From positions 1,922,001-1,986,000 of the forward strand of contig CP102145.1 of NCBI GenBank assembly GCA_024583055.1: 64,000 nucleotides of DNA, read 5' to 3'. The notes beneath the pieces were generated by a model. It saw only the letters and a program-made list of their open reading frames with translations. It had not been told where the DNA came from and did not search any database. The position numbers and the translations under genes are program-made. The DNA comes from Streptococcus suis. Its GTDB lineage: Bacteria > Bacillota > Bacilli > Lactobacillales > Streptococcaceae. Shown here in pieces: positions 24,834-35,394 of the stretch. Position 1 is the first letter of the stretch. Every line of letters starts with the position of its first letter.

Positions 24834-27002
24834 TTACTGACCTTGTGAGTCAGCAGATGGAGTGGTTGGTTGTTCAGAAGAATTGCCTGTTTCGGAACCA
24901 GTTTCTGTTGATTGAGCATCGCTAGAATTTTCAGTACTCGTATCCTCACTAGTTGTAGGTTCCGTTGAGGACTCTTCGCTCGTCTCACTGGTTGTCCTGC
25001 TATAGCTATAGTAGTTATAAACTGGACCAGTATAGCCGTTTATGTAGACGTTGTTTCCATAACGGTAGAGACCGTCAGGTATTTCCCAATCTGCAGTTCC
25101 AACAGGATTTAGATAAGTCATCATATTCCGATAGACATCGGTTGCGACACGCATGCCACTATCCAATACTGGAATCTTACGATTGCTGTATCCTGTCCAG
25201 ACAGCCATAGAGTATTTAGTAGAGAAGCCAACGAAGTTCTCGTCAGGAACAACTATACTACTATAACTTGCTCCAGGAGTAGAGGCAATGATTTCCTTCA
25301 TCTCATCGTCTGGGTAGTTGGAAGTACCGGTTTTACCAGCTTGAGGAATGCCATAGATGGCAGCATTAGTACCTGGGCCAGATGTCAATACGCTCTTCAA
25401 CATATCGACCATCATGTAGGCTGTTTCAGGGCTCATTGCACGACTGCCTTCAGGTTCAAACTCAGTAGTTGTTCCGTCGGTGTAGACAATCTTGTTGACA
25501 TACTGTGGTTTGTAGTAGGTACCACCGTTAGCAAAGGCAGCATAGGCTGCGGCCATTTTTTCACTACTAGCACCGTATTTTTTATCAGGATTGGTTGTGT
25601 TGCTGGAAATAGCATTAGAATAGAACATTTCTGGGTAGTCGATACCGAGCTTGTTCAAGAATTTTAATGAATTTTCTAAACCAACAGCCTGTAGTGCCTT
25701 GATGGCAGTGGTATTACGAGAAGATTGGATGGCTGTTTTGAGGGTCACATTGCCGAAGTAAGCATTATCCCAGTTATTGACTGGAGTGGTAGTGCCGGGA
25801 TAATTATAAGGCGCATCCAATATAGTGTCAGCAGTCGATTTATAAATACCCTCTTCAATAGCAGGTGCGTAGTCTGTAATTGGCTTCATAGTAGAACCAA
25901 AGTCGCGGTTGGTTTCAACGGCTTGGTTGGTACCGAATGAAGAATTACTGTTTTGATTACGCCCGCCGAGCTGGGCAACGACGTGTCCGTTGGTAACATC
26001 GATAACAGTTGAAGCTACCTGGAAGGTTGGATCTGGATAGGCCACGTACATGTCTGTGTTATAGATATTCCAGAGCTGTTGTTGGGCAGCTGAGTCAACG
26101 TTGGTGTAGACCTCCATACCTGTGGTTAAGAGATTGTAGCCGGTTTTTTCTTCGACTTCATTGATAACCTCTTTCAGGTAGTTGTCCATGTAGGCTGGAT
26201 AGGCGGGTGCATTTGACAGGGGCTGGAGACCGTCTGTCACCGGTGATAGGACTGCCTGCTCGTGCTGTTCAGCCGTAATGTATTTTTCTTCTAACATTTC
26301 TCCTAGAACCAAGTCCCGACGTGCTTTTGCAGTTTCTGGCTGAGTGTAGGGGTCGTATTGGTTAGGAGCCTGGGGCATACCTGCCAGTAGAGCCAATTGA
26401 GGAAGGGTCAATTGATTGAGTTCTTTTCCGTAGAAGGTCTTGGCAGCTGTCTTCATACCATAGTTTCCGTTTGACATATACACTTTATTGATGTAGTACG
26501 TCAAAATTTCCTGCTTGGTATTTCGTCTTTCCAACTGTAGAGCCATCCAGGCTTCTTGGATTTTCCGCTTAATATTTTGGTCCTGGGCAGATGTTGAGAA
26601 GTAGGTCAACTTAATCAACTGCTGATCCAGTGTCGACCCCCCTTGAAGACGTCCTCCTCGTAGATTATTGAGGAAGGAGCCAGCGATACGAATGACGTCT
26701 ACACCGCGGTGGTTGAAGTAACGCTGGTCTTCAATGGCTATGATAGCGTTGACCAAGTCGGTCGGAATTTCAGCAGTAGTAGCATTGGAACGTTTTTCTG
26801 CCCCCAAGTCCGCAATTAGAGCCCCGTCCTTGTCATAAATCTTACTCGACACGGTCGCAGTAAGAGAGTCTTCTGTCAGTTTAGGAGCTGTAAAGATAAA
26901 GAATAGGGTCACAAGACCACCGATAATTACCGTTGTTAAGAATGCGATAATTCCGACGTTTGTGATAAGCAAGAGTGCTTTCTTAAGGGTTGGATTTTTC
27001 AA
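24834..27002 (-). CDS. pbp1A: Class A penicillin-binding protein 1a
   Basis: A 722-residue bifunctional peptidoglycan synthase. It has an N-terminal cytoplasmic tail and one transmembrane helix (~10-40), a GT51 glycosyltransferase domain (catalytic Glu in [13 protein letters not shown], then [12 protein letters not shown]) and a transpeptidase domain with SxxK (GSTMKPI), SxN (SRN) and KTG (AGKTGTSNY). The C-terminus ends in a long Ser/Thr/Glu-rich, low-complexity tail (residues ~655-722). I place the start at TTG 27002: AGGTGG is 8 bases upstream and the N-terminus MKNPTLKK then aligns with other streptococcal PBP1a. GTG codons at 27014/27011 overlap that site. The 5' end overlaps recU. Confidence 0.95.
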   Translation of the reverse strand: MKNPTLKKALLLITNVGIIAFLTTVIIGGLVTLFFIFTAPKLTEDSLTATVSSKIYDKDGALIADLGAEKRSNATTAEIPTDLVNAIIAIEDQRYFNHRGVDVIRIAGSFLNNLRGGRLQGGSTLDQQLIKLTYFSTSAQDQNIKRKIQEAWMALQLERRNTKQEILTYYINKVYMSNGNYGMKTAAKTFYGKELNQLTLPQLALLAGMPQAPNQYDPYTQPETAKARRDLVLGEMLEEKYITAEQHEQAVLSPVTDGLQPLSNAPAYPAYMDNYLKEVINEVEEKTGYNLLTTGMEVYTNVDSAAQQQLWNIYNTDMYVAYPDPTFQVASTVIDVTNGHVVAQLGGRNQNSNSSFGTNQAVETNRDFGSTMKPITDYAPAIEEGIYKSTADTILDAPYNYPGTTTPVNNWDNAYFGNVTLKTAIQSSRNTTAIKALQAVGLENSLKFLNKLGIDYPEMFYSNAISSNTTNPDKKYGASSEKMAAAYAAFANGGTYYKPQYVNKIVYTDGTTTEFEPEGSRAMSPETAYMMVDMLKSVLTSGPGTNAAIYGIPQAGKTGTSNYPDDEMKEIIASTPGASYSSIVVPDENFVGFSTKYSMAVWTGYSNRKIPVLDSGMRVATDVYRNMMTYLNPVGTADWEIPDGLYRYGNNVYINGYTGPVYNYYSYSRTTSETSEESSTEPTTSEDTSTENSSDAQSTETGSETGNSSEQPTTPSADSQGQ

Positions 27003-27603
27003 CTGAGTCACCACCTAATAGTTTTTCTTCGACAATGGTCAGATAGGGGACGCTGGGATGGGTCCCTAACTGAAAGGCATAGCCATGCTCGCGAACATAG
27101 TGCAAGGGCATGGATTTATTGCCCTGAACAGCTTGATAGTAATCTATCAGCTCTTTTGCCGGGAGTAAGTAAGATTCTTTTAATTCTGAAAAGTGTAGAA
27201 GGACAAAGCAGATACCGCCTTGCTTGACAACTTCCTGCATATGTTCCAACTGGTGGGCATGAAAGTTTTTCATGGGCATGGAGGTCTTCTGACGGGTTTC
27301 CTTGGCTTCAAAGTCAATGTAATGTCCCTTGAAAACGCCGGAATAGTCCGTTGTTGAGGCCTGTCTGAAATAAGCTTCGACAATTTTGGCCCGACTTCGT
27401 TTTGGGTAGTCTACCTTGACAATCTGGACAGGTGTTGGTTTCTTATGAATGACCGCAATTCCATGTGAAAGGTAGTAAGCATTGCTCTCATTGATAGCAG
27501 CTTCAAAGGACATCCCACGATTGGCAAAATTAACCGTTTCCTTTGCAGAATCTTTTTTTGTTCTAGTGATTTTCCTATTTATCTGATGAGGATAATTGAC
27601 CAT
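26983..27603 (-). CDS. recU: Holliday junction resolvase RecU
   Basis: A 206-residue endonuclease of the RecU family that resolves Holliday junctions in recombination and chromosome segregation. Catalytic residues fit the PD-(D/E)XK pattern in [18 protein letters not shown] (~residues 92-110). The MVNYPHQI start and the [20 protein letters not shown] segment are conserved in Firmicutes. It overlaps pbp1A, the usual recU-pbp arrangement, and diverges from ypsA. Confidence 0.96.
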   Translation of the reverse strand: MVNYPHQINRKITRTKKDSAKETVNFANRGMSFEAAINESNAYYLSHGIAVIHKKPTPVQIVKVDYPKRSRAKIVEAYFRQASTTDYSGVFKGHYIDFEAKETRQKTSMPMKNFHAHQLEHMQEVVKQGGICFVLLHFSELKESYLLPAKELIDYYQAVQGNKSMPLHYVREHGYAFQLGTHPSVPYLTIVEEKLLGGDSVEKSNP

Positions 27604-27668
27604 AGAACTCCTTACTGATAAAATAATATCAGCATATTATACCATAATTAGGGAAAAGAGTACAAGAA

Positions 27669-28211
27669 ATGCACATCAAGAGCCTTTTAGTAACAGGCTA
27701 TCGTCATACTGATTTGGGAATTTTTTCAGATAAGGATACAAAATTAGTCATCATCAAAGAGGCTATTCGCAGAGACCTGATCAAGTTTTTAGAAAATGAT
27801 GGGGTAGAGTGGTTTATTCTGACTGGAAATCTGGGCTTTGAGTATTGGTGTTTGGAAGTTTTGTTGGATTTGAGGCAGGAAGGCTATGACTTTCAGATAG
27901 CTACCATTTTTTCCTTTGAAAGCCATGGAGAGAATTGGAACGAAGCTAACCAAGTCAAGCTAGCCCGATTTAAGCAGGTCGATTTTGTTAAATACCTCTA
28001 TGTTTGCTATGAAAATCCTGGGCAATTTAAGCTGATTAACCAGTTCTTGTTGGACCATACGGAGGGAGCCTATTTATTCTATGATCCTGAAAATGAAACA
28101 AACTTGAAATATCTCTATACTTCAATCGTAAACAAAGAAGATTATACTGTTAAGGTACTGAGTTTTGATGATTTAAATGAAGTAGCGGAAAATTTTTCTA
28201 ATTCTGAGTGA
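27669..28211 (+). CDS. ypsA: YpsA/DUF1273 SLOG-family protein
   Basis: A 180-residue single-domain protein. The Rossmann-like start ([15 protein letters not shown]) and the [16 protein letters not shown] motif (~residues 48-63) are typical of YpsA, a member of the nucleotide-binding SLOG/DprA-like superfamily. In Firmicutes it neighbours gpsB, and in Bacillus and Staphylococcus it affects cell division. The ligand is unknown. The Shine-Dalgarno is GGGAAAAGAG. A promoter with TATAAT (28242-28247) separates it from gpsB. Confidence 0.88.
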   Translation: MHIKSLLVTGYRHTDLGIFSDKDTKLVIIKEAIRRDLIKFLENDGVEWFILTGNLGFEYWCLEVLLDLRQEGYDFQIATIFSFESHGENWNEANQVKLARFKQVDFVKYLYVCYENPGQFKLINQFLLDHTEGAYLFYDPENETNLKYLYTSIVNKEDYTVKVLSFDDLNEVAENFSNSE

Positions 28212-28282
28212 TTTGGCTTGATTTTTCCTTATTTTTTTTAATATAATAGAAGTAGTGATGTTTAAAGAAAAGGATGAGACAG

Positions 28283-28612
28283 ATGGCGAGTATTAAGTTG
28301 ACGACAAAGGATATCTTTGAGCAGGATTTTAAGATTGGTTTTCGTGGTTATGATCAAGACGAGGTCAATGATTTTCTTGATGAAATCATGAAGGATTACG
28401 ATGCCTATGAAGCCATTGTAAAGGAATTGAAGGGCGAGATTGCTAGGCTTAAAGCCCAGCTGGCAAATGCTTCTCGTCAACCAGCCCCTGTTGCAGAGGA
28501 GCCAGAAGCTTTCCGTGCAGAGCGGATGAGTTCAGCCACAAACTTTGATATTCTCCGTCGCATCAATCGTCTGGAGAAAGAAGTCTTTGGTAAACAGATT
28601 GCCCAAGAGTAG
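28283..28612 (+). CDS. gpsB: Cell-division regulator GpsB
   Basis: A 109-residue DivIVA-like protein. The N-terminal lipid-binding/coiled-coil part (KLTTKDIFEQDFKIGFRGY, then VNDFLDEIMKDYDAY) and the short C-terminal hexamerisation segment (NFDILRRINRLEKEVFG) are intact. In streptococci GpsB links peripheral and septal wall synthesis and modulates StkP. The ATG at 28283 matches homologues (MASIKLTTKDIF); the ATG at 28274 overlaps the AAAGGA ribosome site. Confidence 0.95.
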   Translation: MASIKLTTKDIFEQDFKIGFRGYDQDEVNDFLDEIMKDYDAYEAIVKELKGEIARLKAQLANASRQPAPVAEEPEAFRAERMSSATNFDILRRINRLEKEVFGKQIAQE

Positions 28613-28621
28613 TAGATAGAC

Positions 28622-29016
28622 ATGTGTAATTTTCGGATAATCGCGTGGTAGTAATCTACCATGAGGAAAGTCCATGCTAGCACCAGCTGCAATGCTGGTA
28701 GTGTTTGTGCTAGGCGAACCAATAAGCCTAGGGACGTCTTTGACGTTACGGCGGTTAAAATGGCTACGTCCTTGGATATGCCAGAGTAGGCCTGAAAGTG
28801 CCACAGTGACGAAGTTTTTATGGAAACGTAAAAAATGGAACGCGGTAAACCCCTCAAGCTAGCAACCCAAACTTTGGTCGGGGCATGGGATGGATGGAAC
28901 GGTACTCCCAGAGTAGAACAGAAATCCTGACTGCGTAAGCGGTAGACAGATGATTATCGAAGGTGGTAGGACCTAGTACCACTGGAACAAAACATGGCTT
29001 ATAGAAAATTGCATAA
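28622..29016 (+). ncRNA. rnpB: RNase P RNA (class B)
   Basis: The catalytic RNA that trims 5' leaders of tRNA precursors. The P4 core GAGGAAAGTCC lies at ~28660-28670, and the matching 3' core ACAGAAATCCTGACTGCG near 28918-28935. Helix P1 pairs TGTGTAATTTTC (28623-28634) with GAAAATTGCATA (29004-29015), which sets the ends. It lies between gpsB and rlmL, the standard streptococcal position. Confidence 0.95.
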
Positions 29017-29021
29017 TAGGT

Positions 29022-29045
29022 GGCTAGCTTTGCTAGCTTTTATTA
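29022..29045 (+). terminator. rnpB terminator
   Basis: GCTAGC (29023-29028) pairs with GCTAGC (29032-29037) around TTT, then TTTTATT. Confidence 0.75.
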
Positions 29046-29057
29046 TAGAGGAAAAAG

Positions 29058-30206
29058 ATGAAAAAACAATTTGAATTGATTGCGACAGCGGCGGCTGGTT
29101 TAGAGGCGGTCGTTGGTCGTGAAATTCGAGAACTGGGCTACGACTGTCAGGTTGAAAATGGGCGCGTGCGTTTCCAAGGTGATGTCAAATCTATCATTGA
29201 AACCAACCTTTGGTTGCGTTCGGCAGACCGGATTAAAATTATCGTGGGGAGTTTTCCAGCACGCACCTTTGAGGAACTCTTCCAGGGGGTCTTTGCCTTG
29301 GACTGGGAAAACTATCTACCCTTGGGCAGTAAATTTCCTATTTCAAAAGCCAAATGTGTCAAATCCAAGCTCCACAATGAGCCGAGTGTACAGGCCATTT
29401 CTAAAAAGGCTGTCGTGAAAAAGTTGCAAAAGCATTTTTCGCGTCCAGAAGGCGTTCCCTTGCAGGAAGTTGGGGCAGAGTTTAAGATTGAAGTCTCCAT
29501 CCTGAAAGATGTGGCCACGGTATTGATTGACACGACGGGTTCCAGCCTCTTCAAACGTGGCTACCGCGTTGAAAAAGGTGGCGCACCCATTAAGGAAAAT
29601 ATGGCGGCAGCCATTTTACAGCTGTCTAACTGGTACCCAGACAAGCCTTTGATTGATCCGACTTGTGGTTCGGGCACTTTCTGTATTGAGGCGGCCATGT
29701 TGGCTAAGAATATGGCTCCGGGGCTCAAACGCAGTTTTGCCTTTGAAGAATGGCCTTGGGTTGATGAGGAGCTGGTTGCACAAGCTCGCAAAAATGCGCA
29801 GGCAGCGGTTAAATCTGACCTAGTCTTGGACATTTCCGGTTCAGACATCGATGCCCGTATGGTTGAAATGGCCAAGAAAAATGCCTTTGCGGCCGAAGTA
29901 GACCAAGATATTGTCTTTAAGCAAATGCGCCTGCAGGACTTGCATACAGACAAGATAAATGGTGTTATTATTTCAAACCCACCTTACGGTGAGCGTTTGT
30001 TGGATGATGAGGCCATTATCAAGCTCTACCAAGAAATGGGGCAAACCTTTGAGCCTTTGAAAACATGGTCTAAATTTATCTTGACCAGCGACGAGCAATT
30101 TGAGCAGCGGTTTGGAAAACAAGCAGATAAAAAACGGAAATTATACAATGGTACGCTGAAGGTTGACTTGTATCAATTCTTTGGTCAACGAGTAAAACGT
30201 TCATAA
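29058..30206 (+). CDS. THUMP-domain class I RNA methyltransferase (RlmL/YpsC family)
   Basis: A 382-residue SAM-dependent methyltransferase. The N-terminal THUMP RNA-binding domain covers ~1-160; the catalytic domain contains LIDPTCGSGTFCIEAAM (~196-212) and the N6-adenine/N2-guanine-type IISNPPYGERL (~309-319). In Bacillus the homologue is YpsC; related enzymes make m2G in 23S rRNA. The exact target here is inferred. It sits between rnpB and mapZ. Confidence 0.88.
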   Translation: MKKQFELIATAAAGLEAVVGREIRELGYDCQVENGRVRFQGDVKSIIETNLWLRSADRIKIIVGSFPARTFEELFQGVFALDWENYLPLGSKFPISKAKCVKSKLHNEPSVQAISKKAVVKKLQKHFSRPEGVPLQEVGAEFKIEVSILKDVATVLIDTTGSSLFKRGYRVEKGGAPIKENMAAAILQLSNWYPDKPLIDPTCGSGTFCIEAAMLAKNMAPGLKRSFAFEEWPWVDEELVAQARKNAQAAVKSDLVLDISGSDIDARMVEMAKKNAFAAEVDQDIVFKQMRLQDLHTDKINGVIISNPPYGERLLDDEAIIKLYQEMGQTFEPLKTWSKFILTSDEQFEQRFGKQADKKRKLYNGTLKVDLYQFFGQRVKRS

Positions 30207-30223
30207 AATAAAGTGAGGTAGAT

Positions 30224-31648
30224 ATGTCAAAGAAACATGAGAAGGCACAAGCAGAGCCAGTTAAGGACGAGCAGATTCTAGACTTTGAAGCAGCAAAAGA
30301 TATGACCATCGGTCAGGCAGCACAAAAACAGCAGGAAATTGAGGCTGGCATTACCGATACGGATGGCCTTTTAGACCGCTACATCAAGCAACACCGAGAT
30401 GAGATTGAATCTCAAAAATTTGAGACAAGAACAATCCCTGTCATCAAGGATTCGACTGTTATTCCGGTGGTTGAATCAGCTAGCTTGACTTCGGATGAGT
30501 TGGAAACGGCAGCTGCAGCTGTGGCAGCACATTCACAAGAAGAACCGAAGCCAGTTGAGTCAAGCCCTGTTGTTGAGCCTCTAAAAACTCCTGCAGAAGA
30601 AGTCGCTTATTTTGATTTGACAGATGGATCCGAAGAAAAGCCCAAGAAAAAAGGATTCTGGATTTTTGGAACCCTCTTGGCGGCATTGATTGCTATTTTG
30701 GCTTCCCTCTTTTTCTGGATGAACCAAAATAATGCAGGTCAGACAGCTTCTAGCACTACGTCATCAAGTTCGACCAAACAATCTTCTAGTACAACCTCAT
30801 CAAGCTCAACTCCATCCGAGTTTACAGACTTTACCAAGCTGTACGAGAGCTTCTTTACGGATTCGAGCTTGTCTAAATTGAAGAATTCAGAATTTGGTAA
30901 ATTAGAGGAATTAAAGGCACTCTTGGACAAGATTGATCCAGACAGTGATGCTTATAAGGAAGCCAAGGCCAACTATGATAAATTAGAAAAAGCTATCGCA
31001 GCTGTCAACGGCATCAATGAACAATTTGACAAGCCGATTCTTGTTGATGGCGAATTGGATACCACGGCGACTGTTAAGGCTGGAGCAACTCTAGAAGCGG
31101 TTGCGACTGGAATCAGCGGTGTTGATGCGACGATCACTTCAGCTGTTAACTTTGCTCGATCACAAGAGGAAAACCAACAGGCTGTTGCTGGAGCGGTCGC
31201 ACCGGCTGAACAAGCAGCGCCAGCTGCCCAGGCTGGAACCCCAGCACCAGCTACCGCAGAATCAAGTGCAGCATCAGCGCTTGCCAGCGCGTCAACAAGT
31301 CCTGCCGAAGTGCAAAATGCAGCATCCCAATTCGGGATTCCAGTTCCTCCTGGTGTGACCTTGCAACGTCACTTGAGCCGCGTGCCTTATAACCAAGCCA
31401 TGATTGATGACGTTAACAATCCTGCTTGGACCTTTAACCCAGGTATTTTGGAAAAAATTGTCGAAACATCTCAGAAACGTGGCTATATCACAGGTAATCA
31501 GTATATCTTGGAGAAGGTCAATATCATCAATGGTAATGGCTACTACAATATGTTTAAACCAGATGGCACCTATCTCTTTTCTATCAATGCTAAGACCGGT
31601 TACTTTGTCGGAAATGCGCGTGGAAATGCGGATGCTTTAGATTATTAG
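30224..31648 (+). CDS. mapZ: Mid-cell-anchored protein Z (MapZ/LocZ)
   Basis: A 474-residue membrane protein that marks the division site ahead of FtsZ in streptococci. The conserved cytoplasmic region (~1-45 and DLLDRYIKQH-type segment) binds FtsZ and is phosphorylated by StkP. One transmembrane helix is at ~145-167, followed by a Ser/Thr linker (~170-195), an extracellular helical domain, an Ala/Pro-rich stretch (~320-365) and the C-terminal peptidoglycan-binding domain. It starts 18 bases after rlmL. A terminator follows. Confidence 0.92.
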   Translation: MSKKHEKAQAEPVKDEQILDFEAAKDMTIGQAAQKQQEIEAGITDTDGLLDRYIKQHRDEIESQKFETRTIPVIKDSTVIPVVESASLTSDELETAAAAVAAHSQEEPKPVESSPVVEPLKTPAEEVAYFDLTDGSEEKPKKKGFWIFGTLLAALIAILASLFFWMNQNNAGQTASSTTSSSSTKQSSSTTSSSSTPSEFTDFTKLYESFFTDSSLSKLKNSEFGKLEELKALLDKIDPDSDAYKEAKANYDKLEKAIAAVNGINEQFDKPILVDGELDTTATVKAGATLEAVATGISGVDATITSAVNFARSQEENQQAVAGAVAPAEQAAPAAQAGTPAPATAESSAASALASASTSPAEVQNAASQFGIPVPPGVTLQRHLSRVPYNQAMIDDVNNPAWTFNPGILEKIVETSQKRGYITGNQYILEKVNIINGNGYYNMFKPDGTYLFSINAKTGYFVGNARGNADALDY

Positions 31649-31656
31649 GAATATAA

Positions 31657-31683
31657 GAAAAAAGCGGGAGACCGCTTTTTTTG
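31657..31683 (+). terminator. mapZ terminator
   Basis: AAAAAGCGG pairs with CCGCTTTTT around GAGA, followed by further T. Confidence 0.85.
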
Positions 31684-31686
31684 ATG

Positions 31687-31956
31687 TTATGGTGTGGTTT
31701 CAATTTCATCTACAGACAAAACTGCCTGGCTGGAATGGACGAGATAGGTCGTTCCGTCTTCAAAGCGAATTTGCAATTGGTCGCCATCGCTGTAATCAGT
31801 CCACTCTTTGACCTTACCAGTCTTGACGCTTCCATCGGGAAGTTTGACCTGGGCGTAATTGAAGGTGTAGTTGGTGTCAAAAACTGTCTTGTTACCGCAA
31901 GCTGACAGCATCATCAGGCTAGCCAGTGCCAGAGCAACAAGAAGGATTTTCTTCAT
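31687..31956 (-). CDS. Small putative lipoprotein downstream of luxS
   Basis: An 89-residue protein with a lipoprotein signal (MKKILLVALALASLMMLSAC) whose lipobox LSAC gives Cys20 as the lipidated residue. The mature part is ~70 residues, beta-rich (VKLPDGSVKTGKVKEW), with no family recognised. AAGGAG precedes the ATG at 31956. It starts 10 bases after luxS ends, so it is likely co-transcribed with it. A role in AI-2 physiology would be speculation. Confidence 0.7.
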   Translation of the reverse strand: MKKILLVALALASLMMLSACGNKTVFDTNYTFNYAQVKLPDGSVKTGKVKEWTDYSDGDQLQIRFEDGTTYLVHSSQAVLSVDEIETTP

Positions 31957-31966
31957 ACCAAGCTCC

Positions 31967-32449
31967 TTAAATGGGTTTTCGTTCAAAGGCATCTATCGAA
32001 ATGCCCTGAGAAAGGATTAGTTTGGCCCATTCTTTGGCAGAATGGAGGCTGTGGTCCTTGTAGTTACCACAAGACTCGATGGTTGTCCCAGGAACATCTT
32101 CCCAGCTAATGCCGTCTGCGATTTCTTCCAAACTAGATTTAATGACTTCAGCGATTTGGACAGAATCTTGCTTGCCCCACATAATCATGTGAAAACCGGT
32201 TCGGCAACCGAAAGGTGAGCAGTCGATGAGTCCGTCAATCCGTTGGCGAATCAGCTTAGCCAGCAGGTGTTCAATGGTGTGCAACCCCGCTGTATCCATG
32301 GCATTTTCATTGGGTTGGATGAGGCGAATATCAAAGTTGGTGATGACATCTCCCTTTGGTCCAATCTCCTCAGAAATCAAGCGGATATACGGGGCTTTGA
32401 CGATAGTGTGGTCCAGTTCAAAACTTTCTACAATAACTTCTTTGGTCAT
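31967..32449 (-). CDS. luxS: S-ribosylhomocysteine lyase LuxS
   Basis: A 160-residue metalloenzyme that cleaves S-ribosylhomocysteine to homocysteine and the AI-2 precursor DPD in the activated methyl cycle. Metal ligands are His57 and His61 (HTIEH) and a Cys near residue 126 (ESCGNYKDH); the catalytic Cys lies in SPFGCRTGF. The start at 32449 follows GGAGG on the minus strand. It diverges from rny; its -10 (TG-G-TATAAT) is at 32483-32478. Confidence 0.97.
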   Translation of the reverse strand: MTKEVIVESFELDHTIVKAPYIRLISEEIGPKGDVITNFDIRLIQPNENAMDTAGLHTIEHLLAKLIRQRIDGLIDCSPFGCRTGFHMIMWGKQDSVQIAEVIKSSLEEIADGISWEDVPGTTIESCGNYKDHSLHSAKEWAKLILSQGISIDAFERKPI

Positions 32450-32580
32450 AATTTCCTCCATTTGGGTTGATGAAAACATTATACCATATTTGTCAATTTG
32501 CAATTGTGAAATCGTTTAAATTATGGTAAAATAGATTCAGATTTTGTGTAATGCAAAATAAAATTGAAAGAGGTAGGAAG

Positions 32581-34194
32581 ATGGATATCATTACACTTGT
32601 AGTGACCTTGATTTCTGCTCTCATTGGTTTAGTAATTGGTTACTTTGCCATTTCTTTGAAGATGAAAGCTGCAAAAGAAACTGCAGAATTGACACTTTTG
32701 AATGCTGAACAAGAAGCAAGTAATGTTCGTGGTCGTGCGGAAGATCAAGCTGAAGCTATTTTAAAAACAGCTGAGCGTGATCGCCAAACCTTGAAAAAAG
32801 AATTACTCTTGGAGGCCAAGGAAGAGGCTCGTAAATATCGAGAAGAAGTAGCAAATGAATTTAAATCAGAACGACAAGAATTAAAGCAAATTGAGTCACG
32901 ATTGACTGAACGTGCTAGTAGCTTAGATCGTAAAGATGATAATTTAACAAACAAAGAGAAGGTTTTGGAACAAAAAGAACAAAGCCTGACGGATAAAACT
33001 AAACATATTGATGAGCGTGAGCAAGAAGTCGCGAAATTAGAAGAGCAGAAAGCTCTTGAGTTGGAACGTGTTGCTTCGCTGAGCCAGGAAGAAGCCAAAG
33101 AGCAGATTCTTGCAGCGACTCGTGATAAATTGACCCACGAGATTGCAACCCGTATCAAGGAGGCTGAGCGAGAGGTCAAAGAGCGGTCTGATAAGATGGC
33201 CAAAGACCTTCTAGCGCAGGCCATGCAGCGAATTTCGGGTGAATATGTTGCGGAACAAACTATTACCTCGGTTCATCTGCCGGATGATGCCATGAAGGGC
33301 CGAATTATCGGTCGCGAAGGTCGCAACATCCGCACCTTTGAAAGCTTGACAGGGATTGACGTTATCATTGATGATACGCCTGAGGTAGTTGTCCTTTCCG
33401 GTTTTGACCCGATTCGCCGGGAGATCGCGCGGATGACCATGGAGACCCTGCTTCAGGACGGTCGTATCCACCCGGCTCGTATCGAGGAGTTGGTGGAGAA
33501 ATACCGTGTTGAGATGGATAACCGCATCCGTGAATATGGTGAAGCGGCTGCCTATGAAGTAGGCGCTCCTAACCTGCATCCTGACTTGATTAAGATTATG
33601 GGACGTCTGCATTTCCGTACCTCCTACGGTCAGAATGTGCTCCGTCACTCGATTGAGGTGGCCAAGTTGTCAGGTATTTTGGCTGCAGAGTTGGGTGAGA
33701 ATGTTAATTTGGCCCGCCGTGCTGGATTCTTGCATGACGTCGGTAAGGCGATTGACCGCGAGGTGGACGGTAGCCACGTTGAGATTGGTACAGAATTGAC
33801 CAAGAAATACAAGGAAAATCCAGTGGTTGTCAATACGGTTGCCAGCCACCACGGTGATGTGGAAGCAACTAGCACTATTGCTGTGATTGTTGCAGCAGCG
33901 GATGCCTTGAGTGCAGCTCGTCCAGGTTCACGTCGTGAATCGATGGAGGCCTATATCAAGCGTCTCCAAGACCTGGAAGAAATTGCTAATAGCTTTGACG
34001 GCATCAAGCAGGCTTATGCTATCCAGGCAGGTCGTGAGATTCGGATTATCGTTCATCCAAATAGAATCAGTGATGATAAGATTACGATTCTGGCTCATGA
34101 TGTCCGTGAGAAAATTGAAAATAATCTGGATTATCCAGGAAATATCAAGATTACGGTCATCCGTGAAACACGAGCAACTGACATTGCAAAATAA
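32581..34194 (+). CDS. rny: Ribonuclease Y
   Basis: A 537-residue membrane-anchored endoribonuclease that initiates mRNA decay. It has an N-terminal transmembrane helix (~3-25), a long coiled coil (~30-205), a KH RNA-binding domain ([15 protein letters not shown], ~240) and an HD domain (HSIEVAKLS and [10 protein letters not shown], ~355-392). The ATG at 32581 follows AGAGGTAGGAAG. Length is normal. A terminator follows. Confidence 0.97.
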   Translation: MDIITLVVTLISALIGLVIGYFAISLKMKAAKETAELTLLNAEQEASNVRGRAEDQAEAILKTAERDRQTLKKELLLEAKEEARKYREEVANEFKSERQELKQIESRLTERASSLDRKDDNLTNKEKVLEQKEQSLTDKTKHIDEREQEVAKLEEQKALELERVASLSQEEAKEQILAATRDKLTHEIATRIKEAEREVKERSDKMAKDLLAQAMQRISGEYVAEQTITSVHLPDDAMKGRIIGREGRNIRTFESLTGIDVIIDDTPEVVVLSGFDPIRREIARMTMETLLQDGRIHPARIEELVEKYRVEMDNRIREYGEAAAYEVGAPNLHPDLIKIMGRLHFRTSYGQNVLRHSIEVAKLSGILAAELGENVNLARRAGFLHDVGKAIDREVDGSHVEIGTELTKKYKENPVVVNTVASHHGDVEATSTIAVIVAAADALSAARPGSRRESMEAYIKRLQDLEEIANSFDGIKQAYAIQAGREIRIIVHPNRISDDKITILAHDVREKIENNLDYPGNIKITVIRETRATDIAK

Positions 34195-34200
34195 GACAGA

Positions 34201-34260
34201 AGGAGCTTCGGCTCTTTTTGTTGTTCTTCAAGAGCCGGAAAAATCTGGTTTCCAGATTTA
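34201..34260 (+). terminator. rny terminator and a second hairpin
   Basis: GGAGC-TTCG-GCTCT (34202-34215) is followed by TTTTTG. A second perfect hairpin AAATCTGG / CCAGATTT (34241-34259) follows before the gmk promoter. Confidence 0.75.
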
Positions 34261-34298
34261 AAATCAGTTGATATTTGCTGAGAATTTTGCTACACTAG

Positions 34299-34937
<639 letters not shown>

Positions 34938-34959
34938 GTTAGAAAAGAGAATAAGTCCT

Positions 34960-35274
34960 ATGATGTTAAAACCGTCTATTGATACCTTGTTGGACAAGGT
35001 ACCATCTAAGTATTCATTGGTTATTTTGGAGGCTAAGCGTGCTCACGAATTGGAGGCAGGCGCTAAGCCAACGCAAGAATTTACTTCTGTAAAATCAACC
35101 CTCCGTGCCTTGGAAGAAATCGAGGCAGGTAATGTGGTCATCCATCCAGACCCAGAAGCGAAACGTGAGGCTGTTCGTCGCAAGGCTGAAGAAGCAAAAC
35201 GCTTGGCTGAAGAAGAAGAGCGCAAAATCAAAGAACAAATCGCCAAAGAAAAAGAAGACGGCGAGAAAATCTAA
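34960..35274 (+). CDS. rpoZ: RNA polymerase omega subunit
   Basis: A 104-residue omega subunit that aids assembly of RNA polymerase. The conserved start [27 protein letters not shown] and [15 protein letters not shown] are present; the C-terminal 30 residues are a highly charged helix common in streptococci. It follows gmk by 22 bases, and a terminator-like hairpin follows. Confidence 0.95.
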   Translation: MMLKPSIDTLLDKVPSKYSLVILEAKRAHELEAGAKPTQEFTSVKSTLRALEEIEAGNVVIHPDPEAKREAVRRKAEEAKRLAEEEERKIKEQIAKEKEDGEKI

Positions 35275-35279
35275 ATTCA

Positions 35280-35313
35280 AAACTCGGCTGGGGGACCATC
35301 CGGGTTTCTTTTC
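35280..35313 (+). terminator. Terminator-like hairpin after rpoZ
   Basis: AAACTCGG near 35279-35286 pairs with CCGGGTTT near 35300-35307, followed by CTTTTCC. Moderate strength; read-through to priA is possible. Confidence 0.55.
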
Positions 35314-35394
35314 CATTTGATAGTCTTTTGAAGTATTTATTGAACCATTGATAAAAGAGTGAAACCTATCCAAACCATCACGAAAGGAGGATCT

